Positions 32,152 through 39,874 of a DNA stretch of 64,000 nt are shown piece after piece. Under the pieces are notes generated by a model. That model worked only from the letters and a program-made list of their open reading frames with translations, was not told the DNA's origin and made no database searches. Source of the stretch: a virus. Every line of letters starts with the position of its first letter. The first letter of the stretch is position 1. Position numbers and translations under genes: made by a program. The stretch is from positions 21,914 to 85,913 of IMG/VR virus record IMGVR_UViG_3300018080_000152; one strand, 5' to 3'.

Positions 32152-32649
32152 TTACGCTTCTGTTTGAGCAAGTTCCGCCATAAGTGCGACAGAGCGCTCA
32201 ACAATATTCTTTATTCCTTGCTTAGAATAACCTTCTCTATGAGCTATTTCTTGAAACGTACAGTTTTCCAAAAACCTTGCTTCTACCATACGTCTGTCAC
32301 GATTAGATAATATAGATAGGTAATCATCTAATATCATTTTTTGTGATACAGAATCATCCATGGCTTCTACATCACCACCATTCATATGTACTTCACGACC
32401 CTTTGTTTTATCTTGTAACGCGCGCAAACATTCCCACTTGATAAATCTATGTAAGGACGATGTAAAACTTTGTCCAAAACTTTCATCGAAATTTTGTAGC
32501 GCTCTCCATAGTGCTATATCCCCACAAGCAGTAAGTGCGTCTGGAGATAGTGCGCCGGAAAATGCCCTACATGTATTCTGTATTCTTTCTAAATGAGCCT
32601 CTCTGGCATTGTTAAACTCTTTATCACTAACAGCATTTTTAGCAACCAT
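32152..32649 (-). CDS. sigma-70 family-like factor A
   Basis: This 165-residue protein has a region-2-like helical part (DALTACGDIALWRALQNFDESFG then SSLHRFIKWECLRAL) and a region-4-like helix-turn-helix (LSNRDRRMVEARFLENCTF then EIAHREGYSKQGIKNIVERSV). This is the layout of short alternative sigma factors, which direct RNA polymerase to a specific promoter set. A second one is encoded at 36244-36867. Which promoters it reads is unknown; the GGTGTATAAT elements are candidates. Confidence 0.7.
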   Translation of the reverse strand: MVAKNAVSDKEFNNAREAHLERIQNTCRAFSGALSPDALTACGDIALWRALQNFDESFGQSFTSSLHRFIKWECLRALQDKTKGREVHMNGGDVEAMDDSVSQKMILDDYLSILSNRDRRMVEARFLENCTFQEIAHREGYSKQGIKNIVERSVALMAELAQTEA

Positions 32650-32651
32650 AT

Positions 32652-33353
32652 TTACTCTTCTTCTTCTCTTAATTTGGAGATTGTTTCATAGCCTTCGTCT
32701 CCTAAAACAGCGTCGGCAAATCCCTTGTTTACAGCCTCCCTAGCGGTCATATAGAATTCCTGTTTATTGTTGATGGTCTCTCTTAACCATTGCAGCGTTT
32801 GCTTAAAATCCATCCCCTCTCGCTGGAAAAACTGGCCTTCTTGTATGCGCTTGGCGTAAATTTCCAACATGACCTCTGTTAACTTTTTTGCCCATTCTGC
32901 TTCTGCTATCGTGTTGGTGTAGTTACCACCTACTCCAAGCTCACCATAATGGACTAGATAATCGGCGTTGGGCATCAAAACCCTGTAAGTTGCAGCTTGT
33001 GGAATTACAGATGACATACTACGAGCATGCGCATGAGACAAAACCACAATGTCTGACAGCGCTTCATCTTCACAACTGTTCTTAATGGCATCATACATAG
33101 CAATCCCATAATTCCAGTCGCCCCCACATGTTGCCATGTGAACTAGAATAGTGTCATTACCCATACTATTCAGTACGCTTAGGTTGCGTAAAAACTGATG
33201 ACAAACAGCGTGGTCTATACATGCTGTACCCACATCGTCTGATGCCGGTGGACCAACAAAGATTTCTCTTGTGTCCAATATCACGCCAAACGTATGAGCA
33301 TCATAAACCATTTCACTTCGCTGTGAAATGTTTCTCCTGGGAATTTTTGCCAT
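32652..33353 (-). CDS. ClpP-like serine protease
   Basis: This 233-residue protein has the ClpP/crotonase-type core: ILVHMATCGGDWNYGIAMYDAI, then HARSMSSVIPQAA where the middle serine would be the nucleophile, and NADYLVHYGELGVGG with the histidine. It could be a regulatory protease or a prohead protease relative; no ATPase partner gene is in the window. It is co-transcribed with the sigma-like gene, two bases away. Confidence 0.75.
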   Translation of the reverse strand: MAKIPRRNISQRSEMVYDAHTFGVILDTREIFVGPPASDDVGTACIDHAVCHQFLRNLSVLNSMGNDTILVHMATCGGDWNYGIAMYDAIKNSCEDEALSDIVVLSHAHARSMSSVIPQAATYRVLMPNADYLVHYGELGVGGNYTNTIAEAEWAKKLTEVMLEIYAKRIQEGQFFQREGMDFKQTLQWLRETINNKQEFYMTAREAVNKGFADAVLGDEGYETISKLREEEE

Positions 33354-33354
33354 G

Positions 33355-33978
33355 TTATTCTCTTTCCTCGGAAGTCAATAATCTACCGCCCACGCTTTCC
33401 TGACACTCTTTAAGCAAGGAAACCTTATCCTTGTAATGTTCATCCATTGTGTCTGAGCCAACCACTTCTAGGTTACCATTGGGCACAACATAGATAGCCC
33501 AATGCTCAAACTTTTTATCTATGTCTTTGCGCATTTCTATGACACGCTCTGCGACACTGAGTTCTAAACCAACCAACAGTTGATTTTGTTCCTCATTACT
33601 CATATCTCTGACTGCCTCTTCAATTGCATATCTAACATCTTGGCTGTTAAATAAACCAGATTTAGGAAAACCGAGACGTGCGCGATACCGTGTATAAACC
33701 TCAATGCTTTCTACACCATCAACAGCCTCGATAATTGCTGCGATTTTATTTGTGATGCCAAAGTTTGTGTGCATTATCCAGAAGTCAAAGCTTGTACATG
33801 CCATCGAAGCGTCTACGACACTTAACATGCCGTGTGGCGTATGCATAACGGGCTGTCTCTCGATGCTGTGAATTGGAATTGGATTGCCACTTTCGTCTTC
33901 CTCGCATGGCCATCCATCCTCCTCATAATCACTCAACAACGGGTCTCTCCAACGCTCCCATGCAAATTTCTTTTTCAT
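33355..33978 (-). CDS. hypothetical protein
   Basis: A 207-residue acidic protein between ThyX and the ClpP-like gene. The middle part (FDFWIMHTNFGITNKIAAIIEAVDGVESIEVYTRYRARLGF) resembles a small alpha-beta sandwich. No catalytic residues could be picked out. Operon spacing (1-2 bases either side) supports a real gene. Confidence 0.55.
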   Translation of the reverse strand: MKKKFAWERWRDPLLSDYEEDGWPCEEDESGNPIPIHSIERQPVMHTPHGMLSVVDASMACTSFDFWIMHTNFGITNKIAAIIEAVDGVESIEVYTRYRARLGFPKSGLFNSQDVRYAIEEAVRDMSNEEQNQLLVGLELSVAERVIEMRKDIDKKFEHWAIYVVPNGNLEVVGSDTMDEHYKDKVSLLKECQESVGGRLLTSEERE

Positions 33979-33980
33979 GA

Positions 33981-34934
33981 TTACACCTTTACTGCATTGT
34001 CCTGCATCATTTGTGCGTAGAATTCAGGAGATTTCGCTTTGGTCATATCTAAGTCTACACTTTCTGTAAACTGACCACCAAGAAATTCTACCTTAGAGAA
34101 GAATGCTTTTGTTTCTCTAACTGACATTCCAAGGTCACGACAATTCATTTCAATAAGCTCTCTGTCTGTTCGGTCACTCAAATTGAAATCAACCATCCTT
34201 AATACGTCTAGTAGAACAATCTGTTCTTGCCTACTGAAAGACGTGCCATTTAAGACATAGTCATCAAATGCCTCCCAGGTAATTGGCAACCAGTGCTGTA
34301 CCATACCAGCAATGACTTTTGCGTATTCACGAATTTCCCACTGGGCATGCGTGTCCAGCCTCAGTCTTAGGAAATGCAGTAAGTTTTTCAAATCAATTTT
34401 CCAGTACCAATAAGTGTATGTACTTAAAGGCAGGTCTATACGAGCTAGCTCTCGCGACAAGTCAGCACGAAGACATGTTTGATAGAGGTCTACGCTAGTA
34501 TTACGAGCCCTACCTCTCCCAGAATCAATTCTACTCTGGTCGTACTTGGACACTAGCTGGTCTGTGCTTCCTTGCTTATTACTTTGGTCCTGTGTTTGGT
34601 GTCTGTTTTTGTCTGGTGTGTAAAAAATCTGTGGCATTACACTGTAGCGACCACTATATTCATTTAATGATGCAGTTCTGTGTCTCACCCATTGACGAGC
34701 CACAAAGATTGGAAGACCAACATGCAACACAACCTCGCACATTTCAAATGGGCTAGTGTGCATATCACGCATGAGCGTGCGAATTAAACCCCTGTCGTCT
34801 GACACTTTCTTTGTGCCTTGTCCGTAACTACAACGTGCTGCACGCGCTATAGCGGCGTCATTACCCATCCAGTCCACCACAGCACAAAATCCATTGTCGA
34901 GCACTGGAAAATACTTATCTTTTAAGCTATCCAT
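33981..34934 (-). CDS. thyX: flavin-dependent thymidylate synthase
   Basis: This 317-residue protein contains the ThyX motif RHRTASLNEYSGRYS (R-H-R-x7-S) and EMCEVVLHVGLPIFVARQWVRH just before it. ThyX methylates dUMP to dTMP with FAD and methylene-tetrahydrofolate, so with the dCMP deaminase it provides thymidylate for replication. It overlaps its upstream neighbour by 8 bases. It is somewhat longer than many bacterial ThyX proteins because of an insertion around residues 105-140. Confidence 0.9.
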   Translation of the reverse strand: MDSLKDKYFPVLDNGFCAVVDWMGNDAAIARAARCSYGQGTKKVSDDRGLIRTLMRDMHTSPFEMCEVVLHVGLPIFVARQWVRHRTASLNEYSGRYSVMPQIFYTPDKNRHQTQDQSNKQGSTDQLVSKYDQSRIDSGRGRARNTSVDLYQTCLRADLSRELARIDLPLSTYTYWYWKIDLKNLLHFLRLRLDTHAQWEIREYAKVIAGMVQHWLPITWEAFDDYVLNGTSFSRQEQIVLLDVLRMVDFNLSDRTDRELIEMNCRDLGMSVRETKAFFSKVEFLGGQFTESVDLDMTKAKSPEFYAQMMQDNAVKV

Positions 34935-35355
34935 CAGCTAGTCTCCCTCGCGAAAAAACGTTTCTTGGTTGCATACACAAATCGTCATTAAATTGTGGAT
35001 AGTTGGGTTCTGTTTTGGCAAGACGACCCCACTCTTGAAGGATGCGCACGGCTGTTGCCTGTTGGTTGTTTTCTGAACCATATGCGTGTACGGCATCTAC
35101 AGTTGGCGATTTCCAGTTGCCGGAAGAAATATTGTTTAGCATCCGAGATATAGGATGTGACTCATCTTTCTTAGCTGCTGTGTCAGGCCAACGAACTATT
35201 ATTTTGACATTGTCCTGTTCGTCCGCAGCAAAGATGACTTGATATGGAAAGTCGCGCACAACCCCATCACTATCCGATTCTGCCTGCTTTATATGCTTCG
35301 TAATGACCTCTTCTAATTCTTTGGTTAGCGCGAGCGTTTGAGAGTTCTTCATCAT
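34927..35355 (-). CDS. hypothetical protein
   Basis: A 142-residue protein upstream of thyX. It has a helical N-terminus, a beta hairpin (FPYQVIFAADEQDNVKIIVRWP) and a helical end, with no motif I know. It overlaps the Nudix-like gene by 86 bases, so one of the two ends may be mis-drawn, although both have ribosome-binding sites. Confidence 0.5.
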   Translation of the reverse strand: MMKNSQTLALTKELEEVITKHIKQAESDSDGVVRDFPYQVIFAADEQDNVKIIVRWPDTAAKKDESHPISRMLNNISSGNWKSPTVDAVHAYGSENNQQATAVRILQEWGRLAKTEPNYPQFNDDLCMQPRNVFSRGRLADG

Positions 35356-35758
35356 TCATAAACCTTAGATTTGGGTGTACTGGTATGCCTGGATAAATTT
35401 TAGTTTTATAGCCTAAGTAAATAATACGATTCTTTTTTTGGGTTTCGCCCAACGCAGGAACCATTGGGTCAAAAAATCCGTATGGAACTATGTCGATGGT
35501 CCTTGGGTCTACGCCCACGGTTTCTTTGAACAGTTCATATGCTACTTCGGCAGCATGTTGTTTATTGGTAATACTTGAGCAAGGAAGATGTAGTACGCCG
35601 TCGTCACACTCTATGAAACCACATGTAATATTTTCACTTCCATCATTTGCAGTACCACACAAATACACACTGGCGACTACCTGCACATTAAACTGGTCAG
35701 CTACAGGATACCAGTTGTTTGTGTTGTCATGCCAGTTGTCTGGGTATGAGTCAGTCAT
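35270..35758 (-). CDS. Nudix-like hydrolase, divergent
   Basis: This 162-residue protein contains LHLPCSSITNKQHAAEVAYELFKETVGVD, which follows the Nudix pattern (glycine loop, helix, A-x-x-E-L-x-x-E-T) though the usual GG and REUXEE residues are partly replaced. Nudix enzymes cleave nucleoside diphosphates linked to another group. ATG 35758 has GGAG upstream and overlaps the preceding gene by 8 bases. The family call is tentative. Confidence 0.45.
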   Translation of the reverse strand: MTDSYPDNWHDNTNNWYPVADQFNVQVVASVYLCGTANDGSENITCGFIECDDGVLHLPCSSITNKQHAAEVAYELFKETVGVDPRTIDIVPYGFFDPMVPALGETQKKNRIIYLGYKTKIYPGIPVHPNLRFMNDEELSNARANQRIRRGHYEAYKAGRIG

Positions 35759-36269
35759 TGTTTTGCTCCATATGCTCATGGATAAACGCCCGTAGTTTAT
35801 CGGGCTTCATCGTATCAATCCTGGTAAATGCGCTCGGCAGAATAGCGGCGCTACTGTATAGATAGAGCGAGGCGTTGTCGTCTCCCCCACTATCTATTAT
35901 ACGCTTTGGGGACACCCTGTCAATATAGTCCTTGAGAATATCTACGGTGGTTAGCCAAACTACATTGCCCTGCAACACATGTGCCCAAAAAAACGCCCGC
36001 GTAGCCGTAATACCTGACGGCGTACACGAGCGTGTATTGAATACTTCGATTGCAACATTGCCGCTACGTGCCTCATACGCATCAAACTTTACTTCTGTTG
36101 TGAAGTGTGTTTGTTTGTACTCAGATATAACGTCATGAGCTATACGTGCTTCCTTGTCAATAGAACTTGGAAAGCCAGCCGATGTAAATAAGTCCGCAAC
36201 ACATTGTTCGGCTTTGTTGCCAGCCTTCAAGTCCCGTAGAAAATTACTTCTTTTTTTCTTCATTTTCAA
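35751..36269 (-). CDS. PD-(D/E)XK-like nuclease
   Basis: This 172-residue protein has GNKAEQCVADLFTSAGF, a helix found at the start of many Holliday-junction-resolvase-type nucleases, then HDVISEYKQTHFTTEVKFDAY and VAIEVFN, giving D ... E-x-K. It is probably a nuclease of the restriction-enzyme fold. A perfect promoter lies inside the gene at 35896-35923. Start overlaps the sigma-like gene by 26 bases. Confidence 0.6.
   Translation of the reverse strand: MKMKKKRSNFLRDLKAGNKAEQCVADLFTSAGFPSSIDKEARIAHDVISEYKQTHFTTEVKFDAYEARSGNVAIEVFNTRSCTPSGITATRAFFWAHVLQGNVVWLTTVDILKDYIDRVSPKRIIDSGGDDNASLYLYSSAAILPSAFTRIDTMKPDKLRAFIHEHMEQNND
35896..35923 (-). promoter_or_regulatory. promoter inside a nuclease gene
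   Basis: TTGACA, 16 bases and TATAAT, all perfect, within the coding sequence of the PD-(D/E)XK-like protein. It faces the Nudix-like and thyX genes. Confidence 0.6.
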
Positions 36270-36867
36270 TCGCTGTCCGTATCTTTTTGATTCCAGCGGT
36301 CAAACATTGGTCAACACGTTGCCTACTTACATTTAAGTCTCTAGCAACGTCAGACGCCATTTGACCACATACATAAACAGAATTTATACATTGTAGTTGT
36401 CGCTCGGTGAGGTCTATGTTGTGTATCAAGTTACGTAGCTCTTGAGCTTCTAGTATTTCATCTGCTGATTTGGACTTTACATCAGCTATGATTTCATATA
36501 GCTGACTATCCTCTTCGGCTCCCATTGGAGCGTTCAGAGACATGTGGGATTTAGACATGCTTTTTTGTGATATCTCAATCCATCTTTTGATGCACCAAGA
36601 AGCACATTGGTTCAGATATGAGCGCAGTGAACGACCACCGGGGTACTGCTCCCATCTTTGCGCTGCATACATGAGATGTTCTGCAACAAATGAAATTGCA
36701 TCTTCGTTTTGTAGCATGCTCTGTGCTAAATCACTAGAAGCAAACGCACCTATACATCGCGTAGCCACGTCATGATAATCTTGTACGCCCCAATCTACAG
36801 CAGTTTCTTTACTAATGTGTTTGTTAGCCGCTCTTTTTTTCTTGTCGATATCCCATAGAACTACCAT
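36244..36867 (-). CDS. sigma-70 family-like factor B
   Basis: This 207-residue protein has a region-2-like part (YAAQRWEQYPGGRSLRSYL then CASWCIKRWIEI) and a clear C-terminal region 4 (LTERQLQCINSVYVCGQMA then VARDLNVSRQRVDQCLTAGIKKI). It resembles factor A at 32152-32649 but has a distinct acidic linker. It has its own consensus promoter (36915-36942), suggesting early expression, so it may switch on later genes. Confidence 0.75.
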   Translation of the reverse strand: MVVLWDIDKKKRAANKHISKETAVDWGVQDYHDVATRCIGAFASSDLAQSMLQNEDAISFVAEHLMYAAQRWEQYPGGRSLRSYLNQCASWCIKRWIEISQKSMSKSHMSLNAPMGAEEDSQLYEIIADVKSKSADEILEAQELRNLIHNIDLTERQLQCINSVYVCGQMASDVARDLNVSRQRVDQCLTAGIKKIRTAIENEEKKK

Positions 36868-36914
36868 TTGAGAGTCTCCTTGTCATGGTCAAAGTTTTCG
36901 TTTCGTTACTCTAT

Positions 36915-36942
36915 ATTATAGCACAGATTGGGAGTTTGTCAA
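36915..36942 (-). promoter_or_regulatory. promoter of sigma-like gene B
   Basis: TTGACA, 16 bases ending GTGC, TATAAT. Leader of about 40 nt to ATG 36867. Confidence 0.75.
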
Positions 36943-36959
36943 CCCCCAAAGTAGAAAAG

Positions 36960-37031
36960 TAGGTCTGCCAGGAATCGAACCCGGACTAAAATTTTAGAAG
37001 AATTTTGTGCTATCCTTTACACCACAGACCC
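36960..37031 (-). tRNA. tRNA-Arg(TCT)
   Basis: Anticodon stem AAATT/AATTT with loop CTTCTAA (anticodon TCT, reading AGA), T-arm CCGGG/CCTGG with TTCGATT, acceptor GGGTCTG/CAGACCT. CTTTT follows discriminator A. Confidence 0.88.
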
Positions 37032-37042
37032 AAAATTGAACC

Positions 37043-37336
37043 TTAGCGCCTGCCAACGCTAGGGCGTGATTGTAGTTTTTGTACTTCCTTGGCGCGTTTG
37101 TGGTTGGGCTGAATCTCTCTATCGGAGACTAAGCCACACACTTCACATTCGTACCATTGTTCGTAGGTTTCAAAATGTGGTTTTGATGTATGTTCGCACC
37201 GTGACCGAATATCATCAGCTTCGGCTTTTAATCTGCGCATTTCACGGTCAAATACGGCCTGTAAATCATTCCGCTGACGCATGTTTTTTGCTAGACGCTT
37301 GCGCACAGTTGATGGTTTAAGAAATGGTGTCGCCAT
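37043..37336 (-). CDS. hypothetical zinc-finger protein
   Basis: A 97-residue basic protein with a cysteine at about residue 48 (RCEHT) and CEVCG near 66-70, so perhaps a zinc finger, and basic ends. It overlaps the release-factor-like gene by 20 bases. Close coupling suggests a shared role in translation or RNA binding (inference). Confidence 0.5.
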   Translation of the reverse strand: MATPFLKPSTVRKRLAKNMRQRNDLQAVFDREMRRLKAEADDIRSRCEHTSKPHFETYEQWYECEVCGLVSDREIQPNHKRAKEVQKLQSRPSVGRR

Positions 37337-37727
37337 GCAATAACCCTAATTTGCCTTTGTCTAGTATATTCTTCAACGATGCTGTCTTGCCAGTGCGATG
37401 GTCCTTAACCACACCACGACTAAAATCATACGTGCGCACAACGGTGTGGTCGTGAATCTTGGCGTCTCGATGCGCCTTTTTATGAGCAGCTTGTTGCTGC
37501 CGCTTTGATTCACGAAGCCTACGCTCCAACTCTGCAAGAGCAGCCCTGCGATTTTTGTGCTGGTGTCTACCATCTACAGTCACAACAATCCCGGTTGGTT
37601 TGTGGGTAATCCGCACCATTGAAGAAGTCTTATTCTTGTGCTGACCACCTGGGCCTTTACCCTTCGTGTACTCTATCTTGATGTCTTTTTTTGGTATCAT
37701 TTGGTTGTACTGACAAAGTTGGCACAT
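37317..37727 (-). CDS. GGQ release-factor-like peptidyl-tRNA hydrolase
   Basis: This 136-residue protein has the catalytic GGQ motif in IEYTKGKGPGGQHKNKTSSM, followed by VRITHKPTGIVVTV and a basic helix, then VVRTYDFSRGVVKDHRTG, which matches the C-terminal part of class I release factors. The codon-recognition domain is absent, so it cannot read stop codons like RF1/RF2; ribosome rescue as with ArfB, or a PrfH-like role, is more likely. It lies in a tRNA-rich region. Confidence 0.8.
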   Translation of the reverse strand: MCQLCQYNQMIPKKDIKIEYTKGKGPGGQHKNKTSSMVRITHKPTGIVVTVDGRHQHKNRRAALAELERRLRESKRQQQAAHKKAHRDAKIHDHTVVRTYDFSRGVVKDHRTGKTASLKNILDKGKLGLLHGDTIS

Positions 37728-37797
37728 TTTCTATTCGTATTTGCAGCGCTTCCTCTGGAATGAACGGTGAGTACGGCGCTGCCTCTTTCAATTCCTC

Positions 37798-37841
37798 ATA
37801 CTTAACAGCCGGTCTTTCGATACTTAACAGCCGGTCTTTCG
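37798..37841. repeat. 22-bp perfect tandem duplication
   Basis: ATACTTAACAGCCGGTCTTTCG occurs twice in direct succession at 37798-37819 and 37820-37841. As 22 is not a multiple of three, it shifts the reading frame of the membrane protein gene and creates its stop codon at 37802. Confidence 0.9.
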
Positions 37842-38215
37842 TATATGCCGTTGTATGGGCCTTCACTAAAGACTGTCACTTTGATTCTTGAGGAGTTATA
37901 GAACCGCTTTTCAAACTCTTCATTCACGTTGACAATAACGGGTAGACCTGTGTCTGGGTCCGCATGCTGTATGTATTGAACGTCTTCAATCTCATACACT
38001 GGGCAGATAATCTCTTTCTCTATCTTTTCTGGAGCTACACAATATGCGGCTACGCCCAAGATGGAAGCAACGAATAAGCAAGAAGAGACACAGCAGACTA
38101 CCTTCCAGGCCGTTCTATCTCTTGCGTCCAACCATGTGTCATCCTTCGCACAGAATGAGATTGGCGCCACAACACCAGCAATAAGAGCACATATAACTAC
38201 AGCTATCAAATACAT
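37802..38215 (-). CDS. membrane protein, C-terminus truncated by a duplication
   Basis: This 137-residue protein starts at ATG 38215 (AAGGA upstream) with a hydrophobic helix, MYLIAVVICALIAGVVAPI, and a second at about residues 35-58. It now ends IYERPAVKYRKTGC. Removing one copy of the 22-bp repeat would extend the frame as IYERPAVKYEELKEAAP and on for about 48 residues to a stop at 37657, overlapping the release-factor-like gene. The present form therefore looks like a recent frameshift, unless the duplication is an assembly error. Confidence 0.65.
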   Translation of the reverse strand: MYLIAVVICALIAGVVAPISFCAKDDTWLDARDRTAWKVVCCVSSCLFVASILGVAAYCVAPEKIEKEIICPVYEIEDVQYIQHADPDTGLPVIVNVNEEFEKRFYNSSRIKVTVFSEGPYNGIYERPAVKYRKTGC

Positions 38216-38242
38216 ACTAAAATCCTTCCTTCCTAAAAAAAG

Positions 38243-38314
38243 TGGCTCCGAAGGGATTTGAACCCCCACCGAACTGATTAAAAGTCAGCCATGCTACCAT
38301 TACACTACGAAGCC
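38243..38314 (-). tRNA. tRNA-Lys(TTT), copy 1
   Basis: Acceptor GGCTTCG/CGGAGCC, anticodon stem GCTGA/TCAGT with loop CTTTTAA (anticodon TTT), T-loop TTCAAAT. Discriminator A followed by CTTTTTTT, a likely terminator. Confidence 0.88.
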
Positions 38315-38319
38315 TAAAG

Positions 38320-38394
38320 TAGGGCTGGTGGGATTTGAACCCACGGTCTACGGATTAAAAGTCCGTTGCTTTAGGCCATCTAAGCTACAACCCC
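38320..38394 (-). tRNA. tRNA-Lys(TTT), copy 2
   Basis: Acceptor GGGGTTG/CAGCCCT, anticodon stem ACGGA/TCCGT with loop CTTTTAA (anticodon TTT). The body differs from copy 1, so it is not a recent duplicate. CTTT follows discriminator A. Confidence 0.88.
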
Positions 38395-38449
38395 ACATTA
38401 CTAGGGCGTGCGTTTCAATCTTGTGATAGTCATGGTAATATCTCTTTCT

Positions 38450-38956
38450 TTAACCGTCTCTATAAGCTTCTTCATACGTACCGAATTCGTCAGCATTAGG
38501 GTCTATTTCTAGAATTGCTGCCTTAACACGCTCGCAGAATTGATTGCGAGTTTCTTCACCGCGAATACTATCCCAGCTTGCGCCAAGATAACGACCGTCC
38601 CACTCGCTATACTCCATGGTAATTCCAAGCTCGTTGAGCTTGTCCCATAGATAACCTTCGCCTTCCCAGTTGTCTTCACTAACGCTTGTTCGGGCTCCGT
38701 AAATACAAAAACTCGTCGTTGAGCTATTGCTCACAAATCCTCTGCGTGTCTTCATGTCTTTGTCCTTTTCTTTTATCTCCCAACGAAATGTGCCTTGCCA
38801 CGCTGGGTCAACACACATGTCATAGTGCCACCATTTATATAGTAGCGCTTTCCAATACGTATCAAATGACTGAATATGTAGATTGTGACCAGTCTTGAGA
38901 ATGGGTTTGCCGGTCTTCATATCCAGTATGTTGCATTTTTGAGTGATTGTCCACAT
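38450..38956 (-). CDS. GFVSNSSTTSF-leader family protein, copy 2
   Basis: The frame from ATG 38956 (AAGGA upstream) encodes 168 residues; the family signature MKTRRGFVSNSSTTSF lies at residue 68, ATG 38755, which also has AAGGAC upstream. In the other two family members this signature is at the true N-terminus. Either two products are made, or an unrelated 67-residue segment has been fused in front. The C-terminal part (ILEIDPNADEFGTYEEAYRDG) is acidic. Function unknown. Confidence 0.6.
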   Translation of the reverse strand: MWTITQKCNILDMKTGKPILKTGHNLHIQSFDTYWKALLYKWWHYDMCVDPAWQGTFRWEIKEKDKDMKTRRGFVSNSSTTSFCIYGARTSVSEDNWEGEGYLWDKLNELGITMEYSEWDGRYLGASWDSIRGEETRNQFCERVKAAILEIDPNADEFGTYEEAYRDG

Positions 38957-38977
38957 TCTCTTTCCTTGCTAAAAAAG

Positions 38978-39050
38978 TGGTACGCCTAAGAGTCGAACTT
39001 AGCACAGCTTCGTTATCAGCGAAGCCCGCACAGACCGGCGCGCACGTACC
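38978..39050 (-). tRNA. tRNA-Ile(GAT)
   Basis: Anticodon stem CTTCG/CGAAG with loop CTGATAA (anticodon GAT), acceptor GGTACGT/GCGTACC, T-loop TTCGACT. CTTTTTT follows discriminator A. Confidence 0.85.
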
Positions 39051-39065
39051 GTGTATGTGGGCTCA

Positions 39066-39146
39066 AAGGGGGTGCAGGAGTCGAACCTGACATTATCCAC
39101 TACCAGCCCCTCGTATCCCTGGTAAAGACACGGAGTTGTTCCCACA
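39066..39146 (-). pseudogene. degenerate tRNA-like sequence
   Basis: A T-arm (CAGG/CCTG around TTCGACT) and a CCCCC 3' strand are present, but no complete acceptor or seven-base anticodon loop can be drawn. A D-arm-like TGGTAGTGGATAA directly precedes the T-arm, as if the anticodon arm were deleted. Flanked by intact tRNA-Ile and tRNA-Arg. Confidence 0.4.
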
Positions 39147-39148
39147 AG

Positions 39149-39220
39149 TAGCTCCAGGGGGAGTCGAACCCAATCCCAACCGGGTTTCGTAGACCCAGTG
39201 CCTATTCCGTAGGTGAAGCC
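39149..39220 (-). tRNA. tRNA-Arg(ACG)
   Basis: Acceptor GGCTTCA/TGGAGCT, D-stem CCTA/TAGG, anticodon stem TGGGT/ACCCG with loop CTACGAA (anticodon ACG, reading CGN after deamination). CTT follows discriminator A. Its 5' end adjoins the large structured RNA. Confidence 0.82.
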
Positions 39221-39874
39221 AAAAATGACACCTTAGCACAAAATCTTGTGTCAATGTTGATGACCGAGCATTTTGAGTAGCAACACATTTTCATGGTAGC
39301 TCGTCTGTACACGCGCTTGCGAAACGCTTCATCAACTTTGTCCCTGTTATTGGGCGCTACCCCACGTAACAGCACGTTACTATAGCAGTGTTTGTTCTAA
39401 GGTCGCCTCGGAACACTTGCAAGATGCCCTTGACTAGCCTCACATGACTCTACCATTCTTGGGCAATGGCCGAACCATGTCCCTTTCGGGTTGACGGTTT
39501 CACCTTTCGGTTCCACCCGTAGACACTTCCGCACACTACTACTGTGTTTCACGGGTCACCCCGCTTTCCCAAGACAAATGATAAACCAATATCATAAATT
39601 GTCCCAACCGGTACGTCTGATAAACACAGAAAAACCACTATGCCTTACAGGTAGTAGTCCATATGGGGATATGGCTCATACCTTCCGGCTACTTGAGACT
39701 TTCAACGGTCCCCACCGTCTTATGTCCCGACAGTTTCGTTGTTATTAGAACGGAAACACGCCCTGCCAACAACCTGTCTTTCACATATGAGCATTCGAGA
39801 ATGCCCCTGAGCGCCCCGGTATCGAAATAAGCAACTCAGTTTCTCTACCCTGTGACAAAGGGTACGTTTTCGAG
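39221..39874 (-). ncRNA. large structured noncoding RNA candidate between tRNA-Arg and tRNA-Cys
   Basis: This 654-base tract has no credible protein gene and fits exactly between two tRNA genes. Many perfect hairpins are visible: CACAA/TTGTG (39237-39250), GTAAC/GTTAC, CAGTGTT/AACACT, CCATAT-GGGG-ATATGG, ACGGT-CCCC-ACCGT, GCATT-CGAG-AATGC, CCC-TTTC-GGG and a long ACCCGT/ACGGGT arm with an inner stem. Size, hairpin density and tRNA linkage match the giant ornate phage RNAs GOLLD and ROOL as I know them, but I could not align it to either. It would be transcribed with the tRNAs on the minus strand. Confidence 0.65.

Noticed and set aside
39491-39748. Plus-strand open frame inside the 654-nt tract
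   Set aside because: It lacks a ribosome-binding site, lies between tRNAs on the other strand and has no protein-like pattern; hairpins explain the sequence better.
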